DNA of 64,000 nucleotides, taken from contig NZ_CP108938.1 in the NCBI RefSeq assembly GCF_036347135.1, forward strand, positions 7,936,001 to 8,000,000. Direction: 5' to 3'. Under the pieces are notes generated by a model. That model saw nothing but the letters and a program-made list of their open reading frames with translations, did not search any database and was not told the origin of the DNA. The translations under genes were made by a program, and so were the position numbers. Positions within the stretch are counted from its first letter, which is position 1. Each line of letters starts with the position of its first letter. Source of the stretch: Streptomyces sp. NBC_00775 (GTDB lineage Bacteria > Actinomycetota > Actinomycetes > Streptomycetales > Streptomycetaceae). Positions 1 through 9,313 of this stretch are shown here, piece by piece.

Positions 1-1
1 G

Positions 2-913
2 ACCCTGCCGTCGATATGGACCGCCGGCTCCGTCCTGGCCTTCGCGATCAAGGGCGGCTGGCGCTGGGCCGCCTTCGCCTCCACGCTCGTCGCCGCCGTC
101 AACATCGTCGAGCGCGGTGCCCCGACCCGCGACACCGTGCACAACGTGATCCTCGTCTGGGTCGCCTCCATCGCCATCGGATACGTCGTCGAGGTCGCCC
201 GCGCCTCGGAGCTCACCCTCGCCCGCGCCCTGGAGATCGAGGCCGCCACCCGCGAACGGGAGCGCCTGGCCCGCGACATCCACGACGGCGTACTCCAGGT
301 CCTCGCCATGGTGCAGCGGCGCGCCTCCGCGCTCGGCGGCGAGGCGGCGGAGCTGGGCCGGATGGCCGGTGAGCAGGAGGTGGCGCTGCGCACGCTGGTC
401 TCGGGCGGCCTGGTGCCCGTCTCCAGGGTGTCCGAGGACGCCGCGCTCGGCGCCGTCGTACGCGCGGTGGAGGAGCCGGACGACGACGAGGGCTCGGCGG
501 ACCCCGTCGACCTGCGCGCCCTGCTCGCCCCGTACGCCACGGCGCGCGTCACCTTCTCCGAGCCGGGCTCCCCGGTCCCGCTTCCCCCGGCCGCCGCACG
601 GGAGTTGGCCGCCGCCGTCGGTGCCGCCCTGGACAATGTCCGCAAGCACGTCGGCGAGGACGCCCGGGCCTGGATCCTGGTCGAGGACGAGCCGGACGAG
701 GTGGTGGTGACCGTCCGCGACGACGGCCCCGGCATCCCGGAGGGCCGGCTCGCCCAGGCCGAGGGCGAGGGACGGCTCGGGGTGGCCCTGTCGATCCGCG
801 GCCGGCTGCGCGACCTGGGCGGCACGGCGGAGCTGATCTCGGTCCCGGGCCAGGGCACGGAGGTCGAGCTGAAGGTACCGAAGGTTTCCCGGGGGAAGGC
901 GGAACGGCGATGA
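2..913 (+). CDS. macS: Sensor histidine kinase, C-terminal part (MacS-like), cut by window start
   Basis: The frame is open from base 2, so the 5' end lies outside the window. The visible part begins in two hydrophobic segments (about codons 5-30 and 44-58), then a HisKA_3 dimerisation helix with phosphoacceptor motif ARDIHDGVLQ. A HATPase_c domain follows, with N-box ALDNVRKH, G1 box DDGPGIP and a C-terminal GRLGVALS glycine motif. This is the architecture of NarL-family sensor kinases. The response regulator starts 19 nt downstream and is presumably co-transcribed. A phosphofructokinase gene comes next. That order matches, from memory, the S. coelicolor MacRS system (morphogenesis and actinorhodin production), so the symbol is assigned by synteny. 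The signal is unknown. Confidence 0.85.
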   Translation, partial: TLPSIWTAGSVLAFAIKGGWRWAAFASTLVAAVNIVERGAPTRDTVHNVILVWVASIAIGYVVEVARASELTLARALEIEAATRERERLARDIHDGVLQVLAMVQRRASALGGEAAELGRMAGEQEVALRTLVSGGLVPVSRVSEDAALGAVVRAVEEPDDDEGSADPVDLRALLAPYATARVTFSEPGSPVPLPPAAARELAAAVGAALDNVRKHVGEDARAWILVEDEPDEVVVTVRDDGPGIPEGRLAQAEGEGRLGVALSIRGRLRDLGGTAELISVPGQGTEVELKVPKVSRGKAERR

Positions 914-932
914 ACAAGACGGTGGGACGGCG

Positions 933-1625
933 ATGACGGAGGTCAAGGACGTGGCTGGGCAGGCCCCGATCAAGGTCATGGTGGTCGACGACCACCCCAT
1001 GTGGCGCGACGCCGTGGCGCGCGACCTGGCCGAGGCCGGCTTCGACGTGGTCGCCACCGCGGGGGACGGCGAGCAGGCGGTGCGCCGCGCCCAGGCCGCC
1101 GCGCCCGATGTCCTCGTGCTCGACCTGAACCTGCCCGCCAAGCCCGGCGTCCAGGTCTGCAAGGAGCTGGTCGGCGCCAACCCGGCCCTCCGTGTCCTGG
1201 TGCTGTCGGCCAGCGGCGAGCACGCGGACGTCCTGGAGGCGGTGAAGTCCGGTGCGACGGGCTACCTCCTCAAGTCGGCGTCCACGGAGGAACTGATCGA
1301 CGCGGTCCGCCGCACAGCCGTCGGCGACCCGGTGTTCACGCCGGGCCTCGCGGGCCTGGTCCTCGGCGAGTACCGCCGGCTGGCCTCCGAACCGGCCTCC
1401 GCCACGGGCACCGACGAGCCCAGGGCCCCTCAACTCACCGACCGCGAGACCGAGGTGCTCCGGCTGGTCGCCAAGGGCCTGAGCTACAAGCAGATAGCCG
1501 AGCGCCTGGTCATCTCCCACCGCACGGTCCAGAACCATGTGCAGAACACCCTGGGCAAGCTGCAACTCCACAACCGCGTCGAGCTGGTGCGCTACGCCAT
1601 AGAACGCGGCCTTGACGAGGCGTAA
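933..1625 (+). CDS. macR: NarL/FixJ-family response regulator (MacR-like)
   Basis: The 230-residue protein has an N-terminal receiver domain (about residues 13-130) with acidic pair D19-D20, phosphoacceptor D64 in VLDLNLP and conserved K114 in GYLLKSA. A linker of about 35 residues leads to a LuxR-type helix-turn-helix (about 164-226, LTDRETEVLRLVAKGLSYKQIAE). It should be phosphorylated by the kinase encoded just upstream and bind DNA as a dimer. The ATG start follows the kinase stop by 19 nt, consistent with one transcript. Family and partner are secure. The name MacR rests on gene order next to the phosphofructokinase gene. Confidence 0.9.
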   Translation: MTEVKDVAGQAPIKVMVVDDHPMWRDAVARDLAEAGFDVVATAGDGEQAVRRAQAAAPDVLVLDLNLPAKPGVQVCKELVGANPALRVLVLSASGEHADVLEAVKSGATGYLLKSASTEELIDAVRRTAVGDPVFTPGLAGLVLGEYRRLASEPASATGTDEPRAPQLTDRETEVLRLVAKGLSYKQIAERLVISHRTVQNHVQNTLGKLQLHNRVELVRYAIERGLDEA

Positions 1626-1781
1626 ACCTCACGCACCCCTCTTTCGAGTGAAGCCTCAGGCGAGGACGACTGATCAACACCCGCACAATTCACCGGAATT
1701 GACCTTCCGCACCATGCCGAAGTGACCTGGATCACTATTAGCGTGAGTCCCATCAGGCAACCGCGGCGAAGGGACTTTTCC

Positions 1782-2810
1782 ATGCGGGTCGGAGTACTGA
1801 CCGGAGGCGGCGACTGCCCCGGACTCAACGCCGTCATCCGGGGCATCGTCCGCAAGGGCGTGCAGGAGTACGGATACGACTTCGTCGGCTTCCGGGACGG
1901 CTGGCGCGGACCGCTCGAGAACGACACCGTCAGGCTGGACATCCCCGCCGTGCGCGGCATCCTGCCCCGCGGCGGCACCATCCTCGGCTCCTCACGCACC
2001 AACCCCTTGAAGCAGGAGAACGGCATCCGCCGCATCAAGGAGAACCTCGCCAAGCAGGAGGTCGAGGCGCTCATCGCGATCGGCGGCGAGGACACGCTCG
2101 GCGTCGCCGCGCGCCTCACCGACGAGTACGGCGTGCCCGTGGTCGGCGTACCGAAGACCATCGACAACGACCTGTCCGCCACCGACTACACCTTCGGCTT
2201 CGACACCGCCGTAGGCATCGCCACCGAGGCGATCGACCGCCTGCACACCACGGCCGAGTCGCACATGCGCGTCCTTGTCTGCGAGGTGATGGGCCGCCAC
2301 GCGGGCTGGATCGCCATCCACTCGGGCCTGGCCGGCGGCGCCAACGTCATCCTCATCCCCGAGCAGCGCTTCGACGTCGACCAGGTGTGCGCCTATGTGA
2401 CCTCGCGGTTCAAGGCCTCGTACGCCCCGATCGTGGTCATCGCCGAGGGGGCGATGCCCAAGGACGGCCAGATGGTCCTCAAGGACGAGTCCCTCGACTC
2501 CTTCGGCCATGTACGCCTCTCCGGGGTCGGCGAGTGGCTGGCCAAGGAGATCGAGAAGCGCACCGGCAAGGAGGCCCGTACGACGGTCCTGGGCCACATC
2601 CAGCGCGGCGGCACCCCCAGCGCCTTCGACCGCTGGCTGGCCACCCGCTTCGGCCTGCACGCCATCGAGGCCGTCCGTGACGGCGACTTCGGCAAGATGG
2701 TCGCCCTGCGCGGCACGGACATCATCCGCGTCCCCATCGCGGAGGCCACGGCCAAACTGAAGACGGTAAGCCCCGAGCTCTACGAGGAGGTAGGCGTCTT
2801 CTTCGGCTGA
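1782..2810 (+). CDS. pfkA: 6-phosphofructokinase, PFKA family, with PPi-type active-site residues
   Basis: The 342-residue protein phosphorylates fructose 6-phosphate at C1 in glycolysis. Visible motifs are GGGDCPGLN (8-16, phosphoryl-donor loop), GGEDT (101-105), PKTIDND (124-130, with the catalytic Asp at 128) and MGRHAGW. The ATG at 1782 is preferred over an upstream in-frame start because it has a purine-rich ribosome site (CGAAGGGA) and begins at the canonical MRVGVLTGGG. Residue 104 is Asp, and the residue aligned with E. coli Gly124 is Lys125. These two positions are the known discriminators that favour pyrophosphate over ATP as donor. The actual donor is therefore uncertain; streptomycetes usually have several PFK genes. 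Confidence 0.93.
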   Translation: MRVGVLTGGGDCPGLNAVIRGIVRKGVQEYGYDFVGFRDGWRGPLENDTVRLDIPAVRGILPRGGTILGSSRTNPLKQENGIRRIKENLAKQEVEALIAIGGEDTLGVAARLTDEYGVPVVGVPKTIDNDLSATDYTFGFDTAVGIATEAIDRLHTTAESHMRVLVCEVMGRHAGWIAIHSGLAGGANVILIPEQRFDVDQVCAYVTSRFKASYAPIVVIAEGAMPKDGQMVLKDESLDSFGHVRLSGVGEWLAKEIEKRTGKEARTTVLGHIQRGGTPSAFDRWLATRFGLHAIEAVRDGDFGKMVALRGTDIIRVPIAEATAKLKTVSPELYEEVGVFFG

Positions 2811-2853
2811 CGGACGCAAGCCCCCGACGACGGTCAGCCGCGAACGGCGGCAA

Positions 2854-2962
2854 GGGGCCGGGTCGGGGGTGTCCGCCCGCAGCGGCTGGCGCGTCAACGC
2901 CGGTTCCTCGGACCCGACCGATTCCGCGCCAGACCGAGGACGGATACCCCCGACCCGGCCCC
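2854..2962. terminator. Long nested inverted repeat between pfkA and ldhA
   Basis: The arms at 2854-2875 and 2941-2962 are complementary over 22 nt, with one G.U wobble in RNA. They enclose a 65-nt loop that carries a second perfect 8-bp stem (CTGGCGCG at 2886-2893 with CGCGCCAG at 2925-2932). The structure lies 43 nt after the pfkA stop and 89 nt before the ldhA start. It has no clear T-run, so it would be a U-less actinobacterial terminator or a structured RNA. Confidence 0.6.
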
Positions 2963-3051
2963 GCCCCCCCACGATCCGCAGGCGAACAACCCCCAACCCC
3001 CCGTATATTCACCGGCACCAGACATTTCCGGCACAACCCCCGGAGGGCCCC

Positions 3052-4047
3052 GTGGAGATTCTCGCCTTCGGCGTCCAGTCCGACGAGAAGCCCCTGATCG
3101 AGCGGGCCTTCGCAGGACACCACGAGGTCCGCAGCCTTGACGTCTTCCTCACCGAGGACACCGCTCCCATCGCGGCCGGCTACGAGGCCATCTCCACCAG
3201 CGTCAACTGCGGCCTGGGCCACCGCGTCCTGCAGACCCTGGCAGCCGGCGGCACCCAGCTGATCGCCCAGCGCTCCACCGGCTTCAACAACATCGACCTC
3301 GACGTCGCCGAGCGCGTCGGCATGACGGTCGCCCGCGTCTCGTACTACTCGCCGTACTCGGTCGCCGAGTTCGCGTGGACCCTCGGCATGGCCGTCAACC
3401 GCCGTATCGTGCGCGCCGCCACCCGCACCCGCGACTTCGACTTCCGCCTCGACGGGCTGATGGGCCGCGACATGCACGGCCGCACGGCCGGCGTCCTCGG
3501 CACCGGCAAGATCGGCGAGGCGTTCACCCGGATCGCCCACGGCTTCGGTATGAACCTGCTCGGCTGGGACATCGCCGAAAACCCGGCCTGCGTAGAACTC
3601 GGCATGAAGTACGTCCCCAAGGAGCGGCTCCTCGCCGAGTCCGACCTGATCACCCTGCACGTTCCCCTGCTGCCGCAGACCGAGCGCCTCATCGACGCCG
3701 CCGCCCTGCGCGCGATGAAGGACGACGCGATCCTGGTGAACTCCAGCCGTGGCGGCCTCATCGACACCCAGGCCCTCGTCGCCGAGCTGCGCGAGGGCCG
3801 CTTCACGGGCGTCGGCCTCGACGTGTACGAGGCGGAGGCCGGGCTCTTCTTCCTCGACAAGTCGCTGGAGGTCATCGGGGACGACACTCTGGCCCGCCTC
3901 GTCACCTTCCCGAACGTGCTGGTCACGTCCCACCAGGCGTACTACACCGAGGACGCCGTGGGTCAGATCGTCGACGCCACGGTCAAGAACGTCCTCGACT
4001 ACAGGGCGGGCCGCCGCTCGGAGAACGTGCTGGTGCCCCGCAGCTGA
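3052..4047 (+). CDS. ldhA: D-lactate dehydrogenase (2-hydroxyacid dehydrogenase family)
   Basis: The 331-residue NAD-dependent enzyme interconverts pyruvate and D-lactate in the cytoplasm. It shows the Rossmann motif GVLGTGKIG (about 147-155), catalytic Arg233 in NSSRGG, Glu262 in LDVYEAE and His294 in TSHQAYYT. Length and the AEAGLFF segment fit LdhA rather than glyoxylate or phosphoglycerate dehydrogenases. The GTG at 3052 follows CGGAGGG by 4 nt; longer in-frame extensions would read through the intergenic inverted repeat. A TATATT hexamer at 3004-3009 could be the -10 element. Its last 49 bp overlap, tail to tail, the end of the anthranilate synthase gene on the other strand. Confidence 0.9.
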   Translation: MEILAFGVQSDEKPLIERAFAGHHEVRSLDVFLTEDTAPIAAGYEAISTSVNCGLGHRVLQTLAAGGTQLIAQRSTGFNNIDLDVAERVGMTVARVSYYSPYSVAEFAWTLGMAVNRRIVRAATRTRDFDFRLDGLMGRDMHGRTAGVLGTGKIGEAFTRIAHGFGMNLLGWDIAENPACVELGMKYVPKERLLAESDLITLHVPLLPQTERLIDAAALRAMKDDAILVNSSRGGLIDTQALVAELREGRFTGVGLDVYEAEAGLFFLDKSLEVIGDDTLARLVTFPNVLVTSHQAYYTEDAVGQIVDATVKNVLDYRAGRRSENVLVPRS

Positions 4048-5903
4048 CCGACCAGCTCCCGTACGACAGCGGCGCCGTTCAGCGTCAGCACCGACTCCGG
4101 ATGGAACTGCACCCCCGCGAACCCCGGCCCGCGCATGGCGTGCACCTCGCCGCTGTCGCTGAGGCTGACCTCGACGCCATGGGCGGACAGCTCCGCCAGG
4201 GCCTCGCCATCACACCGCGCCACGAAGCTGTTGTAGAAGCCGACCGTCTCGGGACGCCCGAAGAGCTGGATCTCGGTCTGCGCGCCCTGGTACGGCACTT
4301 CCTTCCGCACGATCTCCAGCCCCAGCTCGGCCGCGATCAGCTCGTGCCCGAGACAGACACCGAGCACACCGTGCCGGTGACCGCGGATCACCTCGGCGGT
4401 GAGCTCCCGCAGGAACCGCATCTTCGGATCGGTCACGTCCGACGGGTCACCGGGCCCGGGCCCCAGCACCACCGGCCCCTCGTGCGCGAGCACAGCCTCC
4501 CGCAGCCCCGCCTCGTCGTACCGCCGAACCGTCACCTCCAGCCCACTGGACCGCAGCACATGCCCGAGCATCGCCGTGAAGGTGTCCTCGCCGTCCACGA
4601 CGAGCGCGTGCCCCGTGAGCTCCGCGGCACGCTCCTGCATCCGCAGCCAGAACGGCGCCAGCGAGGCCCGCCGCCCGTCCAGCGCCGCCTGCACCCGCGG
4701 GTCGTCGCCCAGCTTCGGCCGTACGCCCTCCGCGCGCGGCCTGCCGGGCCGCACCCCCAGGGCCGCCAGCACCCCCGCCGCCTTCGCATGCGTCTCGGCG
4801 ACCTCGCTCGCCGGATCCGATCCCCGTACGAGCGTGGCACCTACCGGCACCCGCAGCCGCCCGTCCGCGTCGATGTCGGCGGTGCGGATGAGGATGGGGG
4901 AGTCGAGGGTCTGGGCCCCGCCCGCGTCCCGCCCGACCAGGGCCAGCGCCCCCGCGTAATAGCCCCGCCCGACACCGTCCCGCCCGAGGGGCTCGTACCG
5001 CTCGATCACCCGGCAGGCGTTCTGCACCGGTGAGCCGGTGACGGTCGCCGCGAACATGGTCTCCTTCAGCACCTCCCGCACATCCAGCGAGGACCGGCCC
5101 CGCAACTCGTACTCGGTGTGCGCGAGATGGGCCATCTCCTTGAGCCGCGGCCCGATCACCACCCCGCCCATGTCACCGACGGTGCACATCATCTTGAGCT
5201 CCTCGTCGACGACCATCGACAGCTCCTCGATCTCCTTGCCGTCGGCGAGGAAGGCGAGCAGGTCCTCGGGCGTCGGCCCCCCGTCCGGATAGCGGTACGT
5301 GCCGCTGATCGGGTTCATCACGACGGTCCCGCCGGACATCCGGACGTGCACCTCGGGGCTCGCCCCGACCAGCGTCCGCTCCCCGGTGTGCACGACATAC
5401 GTCCAGTACGCGCCCCGCTCACCCACCAGCAGCCGCCGGAACAGCGCCAGCGCGTCGGCCTTCCCGAACCCCGGGATCTCACCCTCGTACGTACGCCGGA
5501 TCACGAAGTTCGCGCCCTCGCCCCGCCCGATCTCCTCGCGCAGCACCCGCCCCACGATCCCGGCGTACTCCTCGTCGGCGACGTCGAAGCCCCCGCCCTC
5601 GACGCGCACGTCGTGCGACGGCAGCTGTGACAGGACCTGCTCCAGCGGCAGTTCGTACGTCTCCTCGGCGGTCAGCACCGCCAGCGGCGTGCCGTCGTCA
5701 CGGACGTCGAAGCCGCGCTCCCGGATCTGGCGGAACGGGACGAGGGCGAGGGAGGGGCGGTCGCCGACGGGGATGTCGGCGAGGCGGTCGCAGTCGGTGA
5801 CCGGGCCGAGCAGGAGCTCCACGACGTCGTGATCGTGGCCCGGGGTGCGGCGGCGCAGCAGGGCGAACGGACGGGGATCGTCCAGCAGGTCGAGCAGGTT
5901 CAT
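3999..5903 (-). CDS. trpE: Fused anthranilate synthase (chorismate-binding plus glutamine amidotransferase)
   Basis: The 634-residue single-chain enzyme should convert chorismate and glutamine to anthranilate, the first committed step of Trp synthesis. The N-terminal two-thirds is the TrpE chorismate-binding domain (motifs NPISGTYRYP, IEELSMVVDEELKMM, VTGSPVQNACRVIE). The C-terminal part, from about residue 440, is a class I amidotransferase with Cys517 in GVCLGHE and His601/Glu603 in FHPES. The same fusion occurs in PhzE. The start MNLLDLLDD is chosen because an upstream in-frame extension runs through the attenuator hairpin. The Trp-codon-rich leader upstream argues for a role in primary Trp synthesis rather than phenazine. 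It ends inside the 3' end of ldhA. Confidence 0.9.
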   Translation of the reverse strand: MNLLDLLDDPRPFALLRRRTPGHDHDVVELLLGPVTDCDRLADIPVGDRPSLALVPFRQIRERGFDVRDDGTPLAVLTAEETYELPLEQVLSQLPSHDVRVEGGGFDVADEEYAGIVGRVLREEIGRGEGANFVIRRTYEGEIPGFGKADALALFRRLLVGERGAYWTYVVHTGERTLVGASPEVHVRMSGGTVVMNPISGTYRYPDGGPTPEDLLAFLADGKEIEELSMVVDEELKMMCTVGDMGGVVIGPRLKEMAHLAHTEYELRGRSSLDVREVLKETMFAATVTGSPVQNACRVIERYEPLGRDGVGRGYYAGALALVGRDAGGAQTLDSPILIRTADIDADGRLRVPVGATLVRGSDPASEVAETHAKAAGVLAALGVRPGRPRAEGVRPKLGDDPRVQAALDGRRASLAPFWLRMQERAAELTGHALVVDGEDTFTAMLGHVLRSSGLEVTVRRYDEAGLREAVLAHEGPVVLGPGPGDPSDVTDPKMRFLRELTAEVIRGHRHGVLGVCLGHELIAAELGLEIVRKEVPYQGAQTEIQLFGRPETVGFYNSFVARCDGEALAELSAHGVEVSLSDSGEVHAMRGPGFAGVQFHPESVLTLNGAAVVRELVGQLRGTSTFSERRPAL

Positions 5904-5975
5904 CGGTCCTGTTCCTTCTCGTGGTGGAGCTCGGTCAGCGAGCTCACTGGGAGAGGAACGACCCCGGGAAACACC

Positions 5976-6000
5976 GAAGGCCGCCCCTCGGGCGGCCTTC
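5976..6000 (-). terminator. Trp attenuator terminator hairpin
   Basis: A perfect 11-bp stem (GAAGGCCGCCC with GGGCGGCCTTC) with a 3-nt loop lies between the leader peptide stop and the trpE start. On the - strand it is followed by GTGTTT. Its place between a Trp-rich leader ORF and trpE makes it the transcription-attenuation terminator. Confidence 0.85.
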
Positions 6001-6022
6001 GCGAAGTCTTGCGTACGCGCAG

Positions 6023-6079
6023 TCAGTGGGCCGCCGGATGAGCGGTCCACCACCAGTTCTGGGTCGAATGCGCGAACAT
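6023..6079 (-). CDS. trpL: trp leader peptide (attenuator ORF)
   Basis: The 18-codon ORF reads MFAHSTQNWWWTAHPAAH, with three consecutive Trp codons, and stops 23 nt before the attenuator hairpin. Ribosome stalling at the Trp codons when charged tRNA-Trp is scarce would prevent terminator formation and allow trpE expression. Very similar leader peptides precede trpE in other streptomycetes. There is no obvious Shine-Dalgarno sequence, and the predicted -10 element lies only 7 nt upstream of the ATG, so the transcript is probably leaderless. Confidence 0.88.
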   Translation of the reverse strand: MFAHSTQNWWWTAHPAAH

Positions 6080-6086
6080 GCGCCGC

Positions 6087-6114
6087 ACCCTACCCGACCC
6101 CGGGGGTCGGGCAA
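6087..6114 (-). promoter_or_regulatory. Predicted trp leader promoter with internal palindrome
   Basis: Reading the - strand, TTGCCC (6114-6109) and TAGGGT (6092-6087) are separated by 16 bp. The spacer and its edges form a 9+1+9 palindrome (CCCGACCCC-G-GGGGTCGGG, 6093-6111). Transcription would start at or next to the leader ATG. The palindrome could be an operator, but no regulator is known to me. Confidence 0.5.
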
Positions 6115-6199
6115 CAGCGTGAACCGTTCCCGTGTCGCGTTCGGACTGCTCGGTCACCGGCCATGCATGGCCACGAAGCCCGACCGAGGAGAGAGAGCC

Positions 6200-7423
6200 A
6201 TGCCCGCAGCCCGTTCACCCCAGCTCCGCCGGAGCGGTGCCCGCGCGCTCACGGTGTTCGCCGCGGCCGCGGCCCTCGCCGCCGGCTCGCTCGGCGCCGC
6301 TCGCGCGGCCCCGCGCCCCGCGGACTCCGAGGACACCGTCCGGGTCGCGTACCGGGGCCATGAGTTCACCGTCCCCGCCTCCTGGGAGGTCGTGGACCTG
6401 GCGGAGCACCCGGACGCCTGTGTCCGGTTCGACCGGCACGCCGTGTACCTCGGCACGCCCGGCGACCGGCAGAGGTGCCCGGCCCGGGCCAGGGGGCGTA
6501 CCGAAGCGCTCCTGATCCAGCCGGCCCCCGCACCTGCCGGCGGGAGCGCCGTCACCGAGAACCGCACGACCCGTACCTACCGGGCCACCGCGGACCGCAT
6601 CACCGTGACCGCCGCGTACGGCGAGGACCGTACGCGGATCCAGGACGTCCTGCGCAGCGCCGGTCTGCCCGTCGCCGCCGCGCGGGCCGAGGAGGCCTCC
6701 GAGACGCCCGCCGCGGCGCCCCTCCCCGCGGACGCCACGTCCTTCCGGGGCAAGGGCTTCGACGCCTGCACCGCCCCCAGCCAGTCGGCGATGAACGCCT
6801 GGCGGACGGCGTCCGACTACGGCGCCGTCGGCGTCTACATCGGCGGGATCAACCGCGCCTGCGCCCAGCCGAACCTCACCGCCGGGTGGGTGCGCAAGCA
6901 GTACACGGCCGGCTGGCGGTTCTTCCCGCTGTACGTCGGCCGGCAGCCCGCCGCGGACGGCGGCAGCTGTCAGGGCAACTGCGCCGCGATCACCAGTCCG
7001 GCATCCCAGGGCACCGCGGCCGCCTCCGACGCGGCCGTGCAGGCCGCGGCCCTGGGGCTCGGCAAGGGCACGGTGATCTATCTCGACCTGGAGAACTATC
7101 CCCCCGGGGGAGCCGTGACCACCCGGGTGCTCGGCTACCTCAACGCCTACACCAAGCGTCTGCACACGCTGGGCTACCGCTCCGGCGCGTACGGCAGCGT
7201 CTCGTCCCTGATCACCGACCTGGTGGCCCACCGGAGCAGCGTCACCCTGCCCGACGTGATCCACTTCGCCAGCTGGAACCTCGTGTACACCACCGCCGAC
7301 CCGGCGATCCCCAAGGATCTGTGGGCCAGCCACCAGCGCATCCACCAGTACCGGGGCGACACGACCGAGACCCACGGCGGAGTGACGATCGACATCGACC
7401 GCGACCGGCTCGACGTGGACTGA
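6200..7423 (+). CDS. Secreted DUF1906 (glycoside-hydrolase-like TIM-barrel) protein
   Basis: The 407-residue protein has a Sec-type signal peptide: basic start, then a hydrophobic Ala-rich core ending near RAAPRPA (about residues 36-40). Residues 40-190 form an uncharacterised N-terminal region. From about residue 193 (FRGKGFDACTAPS) to the end it matches the DUF1906 / Rv2525c-like family, a TIM-barrel fold related to GH25 lysozymes. The segments VGVYIGG, GTVIYLDLENYP and IDIDRDRLD hold the acidic residues expected at the barrel mouth. The substrate is unknown; a cell-wall role is plausible for the family. The ATG at 6200 has a GGAGAGAG ribosome site. A 14-bp palindrome (6159-6172) lies just upstream. 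Confidence 0.8.
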   Translation: MPAARSPQLRRSGARALTVFAAAAALAAGSLGAARAAPRPADSEDTVRVAYRGHEFTVPASWEVVDLAEHPDACVRFDRHAVYLGTPGDRQRCPARARGRTEALLIQPAPAPAGGSAVTENRTTRTYRATADRITVTAAYGEDRTRIQDVLRSAGLPVAAARAEEASETPAAAPLPADATSFRGKGFDACTAPSQSAMNAWRTASDYGAVGVYIGGINRACAQPNLTAGWVRKQYTAGWRFFPLYVGRQPAADGGSCQGNCAAITSPASQGTAAASDAAVQAAALGLGKGTVIYLDLENYPPGGAVTTRVLGYLNAYTKRLHTLGYRSGAYGSVSSLITDLVAHRSSVTLPDVIHFASWNLVYTTADPAIPKDLWASHQRIHQYRGDTTETHGGVTIDIDRDRLDVD

Positions 7424-8890
<1,467 letters not shown>

Positions 8891-8928
8891 GAGATCAGCA
8901 GGCATTTCGCCTGTTACCGGCATGTGAA

Positions 8929-8972
8929 GTGGGGCGCGGATCACATACGATCCGCGCCCCACCCCACTTTTA
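8929..8972 (+). terminator. Rho-independent terminator after the DAHP synthase gene
   Basis: A perfect 14-bp stem (8929-8942 with 8949-8962) with loop ACATAC is followed by CCCACTTTTA, which supplies a short T-run on the + strand. It ends the DAHP synthase transcript before the iron-regulated bfd promoter. Confidence 0.85.
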
Positions 8973-8995
8973 CGACAGCTGTGCGCCGGGTAAGG

Positions 8996-9014
8996 TTAGG
9001 TAAGCCTCACCGAT
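8996..9014 (+). promoter_or_regulatory. Predicted iron box (DmdR/IdeR operator)
   Basis: TTAGGTAAGCCTCACCGAT agrees with the actinobacterial iron-box consensus (TTAGGTTAGGCTAACCTAA type) at most positions. It lies about 50 bp upstream of bfd. It predicts repression of bfd under iron-replete conditions, as is usual for bacterioferritin-associated ferredoxins. Confidence 0.7.
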
Positions 9015-9063
9015 CATCGGGATGGCGTGACTGACTCTTCGATCCCGTCGGGAGGTGACCCGC

Positions 9064-9306
9064 GTGTACGTCTGCAACTGCTTCGGCGTGACCGAGGCGC
9101 AGGTCAAGAAGCACGCGGATGGCGGTGCCTGCACCCCCCGGCAGATAGCGTCGGCCTGCAAGGCGGGTACGGACTGCGGGTCGTGCGTACGCCGTATTCA
9201 GGCGCTGCTGGGCAGGGATGCCTGCCCGCGCCGTGAGCTGGCCGACCGGGGCAAGCCGGTCCTCGCCGAAGTGGCCGAACTGGCCGAACTGGAAGACGCG
9301 GCCTAG
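9064..9306 (+). CDS. bfd: Bacterioferritin-associated ferredoxin
   Basis: The 80-residue [2Fe-2S] protein donates electrons that release iron from bacterioferritin. Cluster ligands are Cys4, Cys6, Cys38 and Cys41 (CNC ... DCGSC), the Bfd pattern of CxC plus CxxC. Two GTG codons are possible starts. The one at 9064 is preferred because GGGAGGTG ends 6-8 nt before it, while the GTG at 9055 is part of that ribosome site. The C-terminal 25 residues are acidic and not part of the fold. It is convergent with bfr, and only this gene shows an iron box. Confidence 0.9.
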   Translation: MYVCNCFGVTEAQVKKHADGGACTPRQIASACKAGTDCGSCVRRIQALLGRDACPRRELADRGKPVLAEVAELAELEDAA

Positions 9307-9313
9307 CTCCGGC

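Noticed and set aside
1699..1740. TTGACC as a possible -35 element before pfkA
   Set aside because: No acceptable -10 hexamer at 16-19 bp.
5904..6053. An N-terminal extension of the anthranilate synthase reading through the attenuator
   Set aside because: It would translate the terminator hairpin and part of the leader peptide region; the internal ATG at 5903 gives the conserved protein start.
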